Assembly: GCF_051020975.1 (NCBI RefSeq)
Contig: NW_027478170.1
Coordinates: 2,046,001 to 2,110,000 of the forward strand
DNA: 64,000 nt
Direction: 5' to 3'
DNA from: Osmia lignaria lignaria
Taxonomy: Eukaryota; Arthropoda; Insecta; Hymenoptera; Megachilidae
The notes beneath the pieces are model-generated. The model was not told where the DNA came from. It ran no database searches and saw only the letters and a program-made list of their open reading frames with translations. Positions 23,632 to 37,154 of this stretch are shown here, piece by piece (the first letter of the stretch is position 1; the number at the start of each line of letters is the position of its first letter). A program made the translations under genes and the position numbers.

Positions 23632-25885
23632 TTGCAGATTTATCTCAAGGGAAGGGGCCTGACGGACATATTTCGAGATATTTCTTCTTCTTGTTGTTAT
23701 TCTTCTGCACAGCTGAGCTGGAAGTGGCATTTGCAGGTCGCAATAGTGCAGAGTTATCTCAAAGAATGGGGCCACGGTGTTTCTGTATCTCTATTATGTT
23801 GGTGCGGCTTCGGAACTTTTAAATATCTCGATATATCTCGAAAACTACGCTTCTGATCAAAAAATATCATAGAACGTAAATTGCAGGAAACATTATTCTC
23901 TACAAAAAAGGTCTCTTAACATTTTGCCATAGCTCGCTTCGTTTCCGAGATATTTGCAGATTTATCTCAAGGGAAGGGTCCTGATGGACATATTTCGAGA
24001 TATTTCTTCTTCTTGTTGTTCTTCTTCTGCACAGCTAAACTGGAAGTGGCATTTCCAGCTCGCAATCGTGCAGAGTTATCTCAAAGAAAGGGGCCACGGT
24101 GTTTCTGTATCTCTATTATGTTGGTGCGGCTTCGGAACTTTTAAATATCTTGATATATCTCGAGAACTACGCCTCTGATCGAAAAATATCATAGAAGATA
24201 AAAAGTAGGAAACTTAATTCTCTACAAAAAAGGTCTCTTAACATTTCGCCATAGCTCGCTTCGTTTCCGAGATATTTGCAGATTTATCTCAAGGGAAGGG
24301 GCCTGTCGGACATATTTCGAGATATTTCTTCTTCTTGTTGTTCTTCTTCTGCACAGCTAAGCTGGAAGTGGCATTTGCGGCTCGCACTAGTGCAGAGTTA
24401 TCTCAAAGAAAGGGGCCACGGTGTTTCTGTATCTCTATTATGTTGGTGCGGCTTCGGAACTTTTAAATATCTCGATATATCTCGAAAACTACGCTTCTGA
24501 TCAAAAAATATCATAGAACATAAATTGTAGGAAACATAATTCTCTACAAAAAACGTCTCTTAACATTTTGCCATAGCTCGCTTCGTTTCCGAGATATTTG
24601 CAGATTCAGCTCAAAGGAACTGGCCTGACGGACATATTTCGAGATATTTCTTCTTCTTGTCGTTCTTCTTCTGCACAGCTAAGCTGGAAGTGGCATTTGC
24701 AGCTCGCAATAGTGCAGAGTTATCTCTAAGAAAGGGGCCACGGTGTATCTGTATCTCTATTATGTTGGTGCGGCTTCGGAACTTTTAAATATCTTGATAT
24801 ATCTCGAGAACCACGCATCTGATCAAAAAATATCGTAGAACATAAAAAGTAGGAAACTTAATTCTCTACAAAAAAGGTCTCTTAACATTTTGCCATAGCT
24901 CGCTTCGTTTCCGAGATATTTGCAGATTTATCTCAAGGGAAGGGGCCTGACGGACATATTTCGAGATATTTCTTCTTCTTGTTGTTCTTCTTCTGCACAG
25001 CTGAGCTGGAAGTGGCATTTGCAGGTCGCAATAGTGCAGAGTTATCTCAAAGAAAGGGGCCACGGTGTTTCTGTATCTCTATTATGTTGGTGCGGCTTCG
25101 GAACTTTTAAATATCTCGATATATCTCGAAAACTACGCTTCTGATCAAAAAATATCATAGAACATAAATTGTAGGAAACATAATTCTCTACAAAAAACGT
25201 CTCTTAACATTTTGCCATAGCTCGCTTCGTTTCCGAGATATTTGCAGATTCAGCTCAAAGGAACTGGCGTGACGGACATGTTTCGAGATATTTCTTCTTC
25301 TTGTTGTTCTTCCTCTGCACAGCTAAGCTGGAAGTGGCATTTGCAGCTCGCAATAGTGCAGAGTTATCTCAAAGAAAGGGGCCACGGTGTTTCTGTATCT
25401 CTATTATGTTGGTGCGGCTTCGGGACTTTTAAATATCTCGATATATCTCGAAAACTACGCTTCTGATCAAAAAATATCATAGAACATAAATTGTAGGAAA
25501 CATAATTCTCTACAAAAAACGTCTCTTAACATTTTGCCATAGCTCGCTTCGTTTCCGAGATATTTGCAGATATATCTCAAGGGAAGGGGCCTGACGGACA
25601 TATTTCGAGATATTTCTTCTTCTTGTTGTTCTTCTTCTGCACAGCTAAGCTGGAAGTGGCATTTGCAGCTCGCAATAGTGCAGAGTTATCTCTAAGAAAG
25701 GGGCCACGGTGTATCTGTATCTCTATTATGTTGGTGCGGCTTCGGAACTTTTAAATATCTTGATATATCTCGAGAACCACGCATCTGATCAAAAAATATC
25801 ATAGAACATAAAAAGTAGGAAACTTAATTCTCTACAAAAAAGGTCTCTTAACATTTTGCCATAGCTCGCTTCGTTTCCGAGATAT
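23632..25885 (+). repeat. 7-monomer block 'gcaggtcgc', copy 2 (2254 bp)
   Basis: The first three units repeat copy 1 at exactly 2254 bp: GCAGGTCGC (23632), GGGTCCTGATGGAC (23954), class B (24276). After that the order differs: CTCTAAG units at 24598 and 25564, another GCAGGTCGC unit at 24920 and a Q unit with TGGCGTGACGG and GACATGTTTCG at 25242. The copy is therefore faithful for about 1 kb and rearranged afterwards. Confidence 0.85.
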
Positions 25886-28460
25886 TTGCAGATTTATCTC
25901 AAGGGAAGGGGCCTGACGGACATATTTCGAGATATTTCTTCTTCTTGTTGTTCTTCTTCTGCACAGCTAAGCTGGAAGTGGCATTTGCGGCTCGCACTAG
26001 TGCAGAGTTATCTCAAAGAAAGGGGCCACGGTGTTTCTGTATCTCTATTATGTTGGTGCGGCTTCGGAACTTTTAAATATCTCGATATATCTCGAAAACT
26101 ACGCTTCTGATCAAAAAATATCATAGAACATAAATTGTAGGAAACATAATTCTCTACAAAACACGTCTCTTAACATTTTGCCATAGCTCGCTTCGTTTCC
26201 GAGATATTTGCAGATTCAGCTCAAAGGAACTGGCGTGACGGACATATTTCGAGATATTTCTTCTTCTTGTTGTTCTTCCTATGCACAGCTAAGCTGGAAG
26301 TGGCATTTGCAGCTCGCAATAGTGCAGAGTTATCTCAAAGAAAGGGGCCACGGTGTTTCTGTATCTCTATTATGTTGGTGCGGCTTCGGAACTTTTAAAT
26401 ATCTTGATATATCTCGAGAACTACGCATCTCATCAAAAAATATCATAGAACATAAAAAGTAGGAAACTTAATTCTCTACAAAAAAGGTCTCTTAACGTTT
26501 TGCCATAGCTCGCTTCGTTTCCGAGATATTTGCAGATTTATCTCAAGGGAAGGGGCCTGTCGGACATATTTCGAGATATTTCTTCTTCTTGTTGTTCTTC
26601 TTCTGCACAGCTAAGCTGGAAGTGGCATTTGCGGTTCGCACTAGTGCAGAGTTATCTCAAAGAAAGGGGCCACGGTGTTTCTGTATCTCTATTATGTTGG
26701 TGCGGCTTCGGAACTTTTAAATATCTCGATATATCTCGAAAACTACGCTTCTGATCAAAAAATATCATAGAACATAAATTGTAGGAAACATAATTCTCTA
26801 CAAAAAACGTCTGTAAGATTTTGCAATAGCTCGCTTCGTTTCCGAGATATTTGCAGATTCAGCTCAAAGGAACTGGCCTGACGGACATATTTCGAGATAT
26901 TTCTTCTTCTTGTTGTTCTTCCTCTGCACAGCTAAGCTGGAAGTGACATTTGCAGCTCGCAATAGTGCAGAGTTATCTCAAAGAAAGGGGCCACGGTGTT
27001 TCTGTATCCCTATTATGTTGGTGCGGCTTCGGAACTTTTAAATATCTCGATATATCTCGAAAACTACGCTTCTGATCAAAAAACATCATAGAACATAAAT
27101 TGTAGGAAACATAATTCTCTACAAAAAACGTCTCTTAACATTTTGCCATAGCTCGCTTCGTTTCCGAGATATTTGCAGATTTATCTCAAGGGAAGGGGCC
27201 TGACGGACATATTTCGAGATATTTCTTCTTCTTGTTGTTCTTCTTCTGCACAGCTAAGCTGGAAGTGGCATTTGCGGCTCGCACTAGTGCAGAGTTATCT
27301 CAAAGAAAGGGGCCACGGTGTTTCTGTATCCCTATTATGTTGGTGCGGCTTCGGAACTTTTAAATATCTCGATATATCTCGAAAACTACGCTTCTGATCA
27401 AAAAATATCATAGAACATAAATTGTAGGAAACATAATTCTCTACAAAAAACGTCTCTTAACATTTTGCCATAGCTCGCTTCGTTTCCGAGATATTTGCAG
27501 ATTCAGCTCAAAGGAACTGGCCTGACGGACATATTTCGAGATATTTCTTCTTCTTGTTGTTCTTCCTCTGCACAGCTAAGCTGGAAGTGACATTTGCAGC
27601 TCGCAATAGTGCAGAGTTATCTCAAAGAAAGGGGCCACGGTGTTTCTGTATCTCTATTATGTTGGTGCGGCTTCGGAACTTTTAAATATCTTGATATATC
27701 TCGAGAACTACGCATCTCATCAAAAAATATCATAGAACATAAAAAGTAGGAAACTTAATTCTCTACAAAAAAGGTCTCTTAACATTTTGCCATAGCTCGC
27801 TTCGTTTCCGAGATATTTGCAGATTTATCTCAAGGGAAGGGGCCTGACGGACATATTTCGAGATATTTCTTCTTCTTGTTGTTCTTCTTCTGCACAGCTA
27901 AGCTGGAAGTGGCATTTGCGGCTCGCACTAGTGCAGAGTTATCTCAAAGAAAGGGGCCACGGTGTTTCTGTATCCCTATTATGTTGGTGCGGCTTCGGAA
28001 CTTTTAAATATCTCGATATATCTCGAAAACTACGCTTCTGATCAAAAAATATCATAGAACATAAATTGTAGGAAACATAATTCTCTACAAAAAACGTCTC
28101 TTAACATTTTGCCATAGCTCGCTTCGTTTCCGAGATATTTGCAGATTCAGCTCAAAGGAACTGGCCTGACGGACATATTTCGAGATATTTCTTCTTCTTG
28201 TTGTTCTTCCTCTGCACAGCTAAGCTGGAAGTGACATTTGCAGCTCGCAATAGTGCAGAGTTATCTCAAAGAAAGGGGCCACGGTGTTTCTGTATCTCTA
28301 TTTTGTTGGTGCGGCTTCGGAACTTTTAAATATCTTGATATATCTCGAGAACTACGCATCTCATCAAAAAATATCATAGAACATAAAAAGTAGGAAACTT
28401 AATTCTCTACAAAAAAGGTCTCTTAATATTTTGCCATAGCTCGCTTCGTTTCCGAGATAT
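25886..28460 (+). repeat. B + Q dimers (about 644 bp) in tandem
   Basis: Class B units at 25886, 26530, 27173 and 27817 alternate with Q units at 26208, 26851, 27495 and 28139. The last three Q units share GGAAGTGACATTTGC, which puts TGA in the frame. Most Q ends read ACGCATCTCATC, which removes the TGATCA site. The dimers at 27173 and 27817 are close copies. Confidence 0.88.
26530..26850 (+). repeat. only 321-bp monomer in the window
   Basis: The tail reads AACGTCTGTAAGATTTTGC where neighbours read AACGTCTCTTAACATTTTGC, one base shorter, within 26811-26817. The following unit starts at 26851. This is the only length change in the array that is not a triplet of the TTC tract. Confidence 0.9.
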
Positions 28461-30070
28461 TTGCAGATTTATCTCAAGGGAAGGGGCCTGACGGACATAT
28501 TTCGAGATATTTCTTCTTCTTGTTGTTCTTCTTCTGCACAGCTAAGCTGGAAGTGGCATTTGCGGCTCGCACTAGTGCAGAGTTATCTCAAAGAAAGGGG
28601 CCACGGTGTTTCTGTATCCCTATTATGTTGGTGCGGCTTCGGAACTTATAAATATCTCGATATATCTCGAAAACTACGCTTCTGATCAAAAAATATCATA
28701 GAACATAAATTGTAGGAAACATAATTCTCTACAAAAAACGTCTGTTAACATTTTGCCATAGCTCGCTTCGTTTCCGAGATATTTGCAGATTCAGCTCAAA
28801 GGAACTGGCGTGACGGACATATTTCGAGATATTTCTTCTTCTTGTTGTTCTTCCTCTGCACAGCTAAGCTGGAAGTGGCATTTGCAGCTCGCAATAGTGC
28901 AGAGTTATCTCAAAGAAAGGGGCCACGGTGTTTCTGTATCTCTATTATGTTGGTGCGGCTTCGGAACTTTTAAATATCTTGATATATCTCGAGAACTACG
29001 CATCTCATCAAAAAATATCATAGAACATAAAAAGTAGGAAACTTAATTCTCTACAAAAAAGGTCTCTTAACATTTTGCCATAGCTCGCTTCGTTTCCGAG
29101 ATATTTGCAGATATATCTTAAGGGAAGGGGCCTGACGGACATATTTCGAGATATTTCTTCTTCTTGTTGTTCTTCTTCTGCACAGCTAAGCTGGAAGTGG
29201 CATTTGCGGCTCGCACTAGTGCAGAGTTATCTCAAAGAAAGGGGCCACGGTGTTTCTGTATCCCTATTATGTTGGTGCGGCTTCGGAACTTTTAAATATC
29301 TCGATATATCTCGAAAACTACGCTTCTGATCAAAAAACATCATAGAACATAAATTGTAGGAAACATAATTCTCTACAAAAAACGTCTCTTAACATTTTGC
29401 CATAGCTCGCTTCGTTTCCGAGATATTTGCAGATTTATCTCAAGGGAAGGGGCCTGACGGACATATTTCGAGATATTTCTTCTCCTTGTTGTTCTTCTTC
29501 TGCACAGCTAAGCTGGAAGTGGCATTTGCGGCTCGCACTAGTGCAGAGTTATCTCAAAGAAAGGGGCCACGGTGTTTCTGTATCCCTATTATGTTGGTGC
29601 GGCTTCGGAACTTTTAAATATCTCGATATATCTCGAAAACTACGCTTCTGATCAAAAAATATCATAGAACATAAATTGGAGGAAACACAATTCTCTACAA
29701 AAAACGTCTCTTAACATTTTGCCATAGCTCGCTTCGTTTCCGAGATATTTGCAGATTCAGCTCAAAGGAACTGGCCTGACGGACATATTTCGAGATATTT
29801 CTTCTTCTTGTTGTTCTTCCTCTGCACAGCTAAGCTGGAAGTGACATTTGCAGCTCGCAATAGTGCAGAGTTATCTCAAAGAAAGGGGCCACGGTGTTTC
29901 TGTATCTCTATTATGTTGGTGCGGCTTCGGAACTTTTAAATATCTTGATATATCTCGAGAACTACGCATCTCATCAAAAAATATCATAGAACATAAAAAG
30001 TAGGAAACTTAATTCTCTACAAAAAAGGTCTCTTAACATTTTGCCATAGCTCGCTTCGTTTCCGAGATAT
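28461..30070 (+). repeat. 5-monomer block, copy 1 (1610 bp)
   Basis: The order is: B with GAACTTATAAATATC (28461); Q with TGGCGTGACGG and CATCTCATC (28783); B with ATCTTAAGGG (29105); B (29427, private TTCTCCTTG); Q with AAGTGACATT (29749). The first four match the units at 30071, 30393, 30715 and 31037. Confidence 0.88.
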
Positions 30071-31680
30071 TTGCAGATTTATCACAAGGGAAGGGGCCTG
30101 ACGGACATATTTCGAGATATTTCTTCTTCTTGTTGTTCTTCTTCTGCACAGCTAAGCTGGAAGTGGCATTTGCGGCTCGCACTAGTGCAGAGTTATCTCA
30201 AAGAAAGGGGCCACGGTGTTTCTGTATCCCTATTATGTTGGTGCGGCTTCGGAACTTATAAATATCTCGATATATCTCGAAAACTACGCTTCTGATCAAA
30301 AAATATCATAGAACATAAATTGTAGGAAACATAATTCTCTACAAAAAACGTCTCTTAACATTTTGCCATAGCTCGCTTCGTTTCCGAGATATTTGCAGAT
30401 TCAGCTCAAAGGAACTGGCGTGACGGACATGTTTCGAGATATTTCTTCTTCTTGTTGTTCTTCCTCTGCACAGCTAAGCTGGAAGTGGCATTTGCAGCTC
30501 GCAATAGTGCAGAGTTATCTCAAAGAAAGGGGCCACGGTGTTTCTGTATCTCTATTATGTTGGTGCGGCTTCGGAACTTTTAAATATCTTGATATATCTC
30601 GAGAACTACGCATCTCATCAAAAAATATCATAGAACATAAAAAGTAGGAAACTTAATTCTCTACAAAAAAGGTCTCTTAACATTTTGCCATAGCTCGCTT
30701 CGTTTCCGAGATATTTGCAGATTTATCTTAAGGGAAGGGGCCTGACGGACATATTTCGAGATATTTCTTCTTCTTGTTGTTCTTCTTCTGCACAGCTAAG
30801 CTGGAAGTGGCATTTGCGGCTCGCACTAGTGCAGGGTTATCTCAAAGAAAGGGGCCACGGTGTTTCTGTATCCCTATTATGTTGGTGCGGCTTCGGAACT
30901 TTTAAATATCTCGATATATCTCGAAAACTACGCTTCTGATCAAAAAATATCATAGAACATAAATTGTAGGAAACATAATTCTCTACAAAAAACGTCTCTT
31001 AACATTTTGCCATAGCTCGCTTCGTTTCCGAGATATTTGCAGATTTATCTCAAGGGAAGGGGCCTGACGGACATATTTCGAGATATTTCTTCTTCTTGTT
31101 GTTCTTCTTCTGCACAGCTAAGCTGGAAGTGGCATTTGCGGCTCGCACTAGTGCAGAGTTATCTCAAAGAAAGGGGCCACGGTGTTTCTGTATCCCTATT
31201 ATGTTGGTGCGGCTTCGGAACTTTTAAATATCTCGATATATCTCGAAAACTACGCTTCTGATCAAAAAATATCATAGAACATAAATTGTAGGAAACATAA
31301 TTCTCTACAAAAAACGTCTCCTAACATTTTGCCATAGCTCGCTTCGTTTCCGAGATATTTGCAGATTCAGCTCAAAGGAACTGGCCTGACGGACATATTT
31401 CGAGATATTTCTTCTTCTTGTTGTTCTTCCTCTGCACAGCTAAGCTGGAAGTGGCATTTGCGGCTCGCAATAGTGCAGAGTTATCTCAAAGAAAGGGGCC
31501 ACGGTGTTTCTGTATCTCTATTATGTTGGTGCGGCTTCGGAACTTTTAAATATCTCGATATATCTCGAAAACTACGCTTCTGATCCAAAAATATCATAGA
31601 ACATAAATTGTAGGAAACATAATTCTCTATAAAAAACGTCTCTTAACATTTTGCCATAGCTCGCTTCGTTTCCGAGATAT
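30071..31680 (+). repeat. 5-monomer block, copy 2 (1610 bp)
   Basis: This repeats GAACTTATAAATATC (30071, private TTTATCACAAGG), TGGCGTGACGG with GACATGTTTCG (30393), ATCTTAAGGG (30715, with GTGCAGGGTTATC) and B (31037). The fifth unit (31359) differs: it is a Q head with CGGCTCGCAATAGTGC and a class B end, where copy 1 has the AAGTGACATT unit. Confidence 0.88.
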
Positions 31681-32002
31681 TTGCAGATTTATCTCAAGGG
31701 AAGGGGCCTGACGGACATATTTCGAGATATTTCTTCTTCTTGTTGTTCTTCTTCTGCACAGCTAAGCTGGAAGTGGCATTTGCGGCTCGCACTAGTGCAG
31801 AGTTATCTCAAAGAAAGGGGCCACGGTGTTTCTGTATCCCTATTATGTTGGTGCGGCTTCGGAACTTTTAAATATCTCGATATATCTCGAAAACTACGCT
31901 TCTGATCAAAAAATATCATAGAACATAAATTGTAGGAAACATAATTCTCTACAAAAAACGTCTCTTAACATTTTGCCATAGCTCGCTTCGTTTCCGAGAT
32001 AT

Positions 32003-33290
32003 TTGCAGATTCAGCTCAAAGGAACTGGCCTGACGGACATATTTCGAGATATTTCTTCTTCTTGCTGTTCTTCCTCTGCACAGCTAAGCTGGATGTGGCA
32101 TTAGCAGCTCGCAATAGTGCAGAGTTATCTCAAAGAAAGGGGCCACGGTGTTTCTGTATCTCTATTATGTTGGTGCGGCTTCGGAACTTTTAAATATCTT
32201 GATATATCTCGAGAACTACGCATCTGATCAAAAAATATCATAGAACATAAAAAGTAGGAAACTTAATTCTCTACAAAAAAGGTCTCTTAACATTTCGCCA
32301 TAGCTCGCTTCGTTTCCGAGATATTTGCAGATTTATCTCAAGGGAAGGGGCCTGACGGACATATTTCGAGATATTTCTTCTTCTTGTTGTTCTTCTTCTG
32401 CACAGCTAAGCTGGAAGTGGCATTTGCGGCTCGCAATAGTGCAGAGTTATCTCAAAGAAAGGGGCCACGGTGTTTCTGTATCTCTATTATGTTGGTGCGG
32501 CTTCGGAACTTTTAAATATCTCGATATATGTCGAAAACTACGCTTCTGATCCAAAAATATCATAGAACATAAATTGTAGGAAACATAATTCTCTATAAAA
32601 AACGTCTCTTAACATTTTGCCATAGCTCGCTTCGTTTCCGAGATATTTGCAGATTCAGCTCAAAGGAACTGGCCTGACGGACATATTTCGAGATATTTCT
32701 TCTTCTTGTTGTTCTTCGTCTGCACAGCTAAGCTGGAAGTGGCATTTGCAGCTCGCAATAGTGCAGAGTTATCTCAAAGAAAGGGGCCACGGTGTTTCTG
32801 TATCTCTATTATGTTGGTGCGGCTTCGGAACTTTTAAATATCTTGATATATCTCGAGAACTACGCATCTGATCAAAAAATATCATAGAACGTAAAAAGTA
32901 GGAAACTTAATTCTCTACAAAAAAGGTCTCTGAACATTTTGCCATAGCTCGCTTCGTTTCCGAGATATTTGCGGATATATCTCAAGGGAAGGGGCCTGAC
33001 AGACATATTTCGAGATATTTCTTCTTCTTGTTGTTCTTCTTCTGCACAGCTAAGCTGGAAGTGGCATTTACAGCTCGCAATAGTGCAGAGTTATCTCAAA
33101 GAAAGGGGCCACGGTGTTTCTGTATCTCTATTATGTTGGTGCGGCTTCGGAACTTTTAAATATCTTGATATATCTCGAGAACTCCGCATCTGATCAAAAA
33201 ATATCATAGAACATGAAAAGTAGGAAACTTAATTCTCTACAAAAAAGGTCTCTTAACATTTTGCCATAGCTCGCTTCGTTTCCGAGATAT
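32003..33290 (+). repeat. 4-monomer block (1288 bp), single copy here
   Basis: Four marked units in order: CTGGATGTGGCATTAGC (32003, frame stopped by TAG); CGGCTCGCAATAG with ATATATGTCG and GATCCAAAAATATC (32325); Q with TTCTTCGTCTGC and AACGTAAAAAG (32647); and TTTGCGGATATATC with CTGACAGAC (32969). The same block occurs twice in tandem at 41663-44238. Confidence 0.9.
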
Positions 33291-34900
33291 TTGCAGATTT
33301 ATCTCAAGGGAAGGGGCCTGACGGACATATTTCGAGATATTTCTTCTTCTTGTTGTTCTTCTTCTGCACAGCTAAGCTGGAAGTGGCATTTGCGGCTCGC
33401 ACTAGTGCAGAGTTATCTCAAAGAAAGGGGCCACGGTGTTTCTGTATCCCTATTATGTTGGTGCGGCTTCGGAACTTTTAAATATCTCGATATATCTCGA
33501 AAACTACGCTTCTGATCAAAAAATATCATAGAACATAAATTGTAGGAAACATAATTCTCTACAAAAAACGTCTCTTAATATTTTGCCATAGCTCGCTTCG
33601 TTTCCGAGATATTTGCAGATTTATCTCAAGGGAAGGGGCCTGACGGACATATTTCGAGATATTTCTTCTTCTTGTTGTTCTTCTTCTGCACAGCTAAGCT
33701 GGAAGTGGCATTTGCAGCTCGCAATAGTGCAGAGTTATCTCAAAGAAAGGGGCCACGGTGTTTCTGTATCTCTATTATGTTGGTGCGGCTTCGGAACTTT
33801 TAAATATCTTGATATATCTCGAGAACTACGCATCTGATCAAAAAATATCATAGAACATAAAAAGTAGGAAACTTAATTCTCTACAAAAAAGGTCTCCGAA
33901 CATTTTGCCATAGCTCGCTTCGTTTCCGAGATATTTGGAGATTTACCTCAAGGGAAGGGGCCTGACGGACATATTTCGAGATATTTCTTCTTCTTGTTGT
34001 TCTTCTTCTGCACAGCTAAGCTGGAAGTGGCATTTGCGGCTCGCACTAGTGCAGAGTTATCTCAAAGAAAGGGGCCACGGTGTTTCTGTATCTCTATTAT
34101 GTTGGTGCGGCTTCGGAACTTTTAAATATCTCGATATATCTCGAAAACTACGCTTCTGATCAAAAAATATCATAGAACATAAATTGTAGGAAACAGAATT
34201 CTCTACAAAAAAGGTCTCTTAACATTTTGCCATAGCTCGCTTCGTTTCCGAGATATTTGCAGATATATCTCAAGGGAAGGGGCCTGACGGACATATTTCG
34301 AGATATTTCTTCTTCTTGTTGTTCTTCTTCTGCACAGCTAAGCTGGAAGTGGCATTTACAGCTCGCAATAGTGCAGAGTTATCTCAAAGAAAGGGGCCAC
34401 GGTGTTTCTGTATCTCTATTATGTTGGTGCGGCTTCGGAACATTTAAATATCTTGATATATCTCGAGAACTACGCATCTGATCAAAAAATATCATAGAAC
34501 ATAAAAAGTAGGAAACTTAATTCTCTACAAAAAAGGTCTCTTAACATTTTGCCATAGCTCGCTTCGTTTCCGAGATATTTGCAGATTTATCTCAAGGGAA
34601 GGGGCCTGACGGACATATTTCGAGATATTTCTTCTTCTTGTTGTTCTTCTTCTGCACAGCTAAGCTGGAAGTGGCATTTGCGGCTCGCACTAGTGCAGAG
34701 TTATCTCAAAGAAAGGGGCCACGGTGTTTCTGTATCCCTATTATGTTGGTGCGGCTTCGGAACTTTTAAATATCTCGATATATCTCGAAAACTACGCTTC
34801 TGATCAAAAAATATCATAGAACATAAATTGTAGGAAACATAATTCTCTACAAAAAACGTCTCTTAACATTTTGCCATAGCTCGCTTCGTTTCCGAGATAT
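32647..34900 (+). repeat. 7-monomer higher-order repeat, copy 1 (2254 bp)
   Basis: Order: Q with TTCTTCGTCTGC; TTTGCGGATATATC; B with TATCCC; A; unit with TTTGGAGATTTACC; A with TTTACAGC and GAACATTTAAAT; B with TATCCC. Copy 2 follows directly. Visible differences from copy 2 are few: GAACTCCGCATC at 33180 against GAACTACGCATC, and TTTACCTC at 33943 against TTTATCTC. Confidence 0.92.
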
Positions 34901-37154
34901 TTGCAGATTCAGCTCAAAGGAACTGGCCTGACGGACATATTTCGAGATATTTCTTCTTCTTGTTGTTCTTCGTCTGCACAGCTAAGCTGGAAGTGGCATT
35001 TGCAGCTCGCAATAGTGCAGAGTTATCTCAAAGAAAGGGGCCACGGTGTTTCTGTATCTCTATTATGTTGGTGCGGCTTCGGAACTTTTAAATATCTTGA
35101 TATATCTCGAGAACTACGCATCTGATCAAAAAATATCATAGAACGTAAAAAGTAGGAAACTTAATTCTCTACAAAAAAGGTCTCTGAACATTTTGCCATA
35201 GCTCGCTTCGTTTCCGAGATATTTGCGGATATATCTCAAGGGAAGGGGCCTGACAGACATATTTCGAGATATTTCTTCTTCTTGTTGTTCTTCTTCTGCA
35301 CAGCTAAGCTGGAAGTGGCATTTACAGCTCGCAATAGTGCAGAGTTATCTCAAAGAAAGGGGCCACGGTGTTTCTGTATCTCTATTATGTTGGTGCGGCT
35401 TCGGAACTTTTAAATATCTTGATATATCTCGAGAACTACGCATCTGATCAAAAAATATCATAGAACATGAAAAGTAGGAAACTTAATTCTCTACAAAAAA
35501 GGTCTCTTAACATTTTGCCATAGCTCGCTTCGTTTCCGAGATATTTGCAGATTTATCTCAAGGGAAGGGGCCTGACGGACATATTTCGAGATATTTCTTC
35601 TTCTTGTTGTTCTTCTTCTGCACAGCTAAGCTGGAAGTGGCATTTGCGGCTCGCACTAGTGCAGAGTTATCTCAAAGAAAGGGGCCACGGTGTTTCTGTA
35701 TCCCTATTATGTTGGTGCGGCTTCGGAACTTTTAAATATCTCGATATATCTCGAAAACTACGCTTCTGATCAAAAAATATCATAGAACATAAATTGTAGG
35801 AAACATAATTCTCTACAAAAAACGTCTCTTAATATTTTGCCATAGCTCGCTTCGTTTCCGAGATATTTGCAGATTTATCTCAAGGGAAGGGGCCTGACGG
35901 ACATATTTCGAGATATTTCTTCTTCTTGTTGTTCTTCTTCTGCACAGCTAAGCTGGAAGTGGCATTTGCAGCTCGCAATAGTGCAGAGTTATCTCAAAGA
36001 AAGGGGCCACGGTGTTTCTGTATCTCTATTATGTTGGTGCGGCTTCGGAACTTTTAAATATCTTGATATATCTCGAGAACTACGCATCTGATCAAAAAAT
36101 ATCATAGAACATAAAAAGTAGGAAACTTAATTCTCTACAAAAAAGGTCTCCGAACATTTTGCCATAGCTCGCTTCGTTTCCGAGATATTTGGAGATTTAT
36201 CTCAAGGGAAGGGGCCTGACGGACATATTTCGAGATATTTCTTCTTCTTGTTGTTCTTCTTCTGCACAGCTAAGCTGGAAGTGGCATTTGCGGCTCGCAC
36301 TAGTGCAGAGTTATCTCAAAGAAAGGGGCCACGGTGTTTCTGTATCTCTATTATGTTGGTGCGGCTTCGGAACTTTTAAATATCTCGATATATCTCGAAA
36401 ACTACGCTTCTGATCAAAAAATATCATAGAACATAAATTGTAGGAAACAGAATTCTCTACAAAAAAGGTCTCTTAACATTTTGCCATAGCTCGCTTCGTT
36501 TCCGAGATATTTGCAGATATATCTCAAGGGAAGGGGCCTGACGGACATATTTCGAGATATTTCTTCTTCTTGTTGTTCTTCTTCTGCACAGCTAAGCTGG
36601 AAGTGGCATTTACAGCTCGCAATAGTGCAGAGTTATCTCAAAGAAAGGGGCCACGGTGTTTCTGTATCTCTATTATGTTGGTGCGGCTTCGGAACATTTA
36701 AATATCTTGATATATCTCGAGAACTACGCATCTGATCAAAAAATATCATAGAACATAAAAAGTAGGAAACTTAATTCTCTACAAAAAAGGTCTCTTAACA
36801 TTTTGCCATAGCTCGCTTCGTTTCCGAGATATTTGCAGATTTATCTCAAGGGAAGGGGCCTGACGGACATATTTCGAGATATTTCTTCTTCTTGTTGTTC
36901 TTCTTCTGCACAGCTAAGCTGGAAGTGGCATTTGCGGCTCGCACTAGTGCAGAGTTATCTCAAAGAAAGGGGCCACGGTGTTTCTGTATCCCTATTATGT
37001 TGGTGCGGCTTCGGAACTTTTAAATATCTCGATATATCTCGAAAACTACGCTTCTGATCAAAAAATATCATAGAACATAAATTGTAGGAAACATAATTCT
37101 CTACAAAAAACGTCTCTTAACATTTTGCCATAGCTCGCTTCGTTTCCGAGATAT
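34901..37154 (+). repeat. 7-monomer higher-order repeat, copy 2 (2254 bp)
   Basis: This is a direct tandem copy of 32647-34900 with the same ordered markers and very few differences, so a recent event. The tail just before this copy (CTCTACAAAAAACG) differs from the tail before copy 1 (CTCTATAAAAAACG), which places the duplication joint near the Q unit start. Confidence 0.92.
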
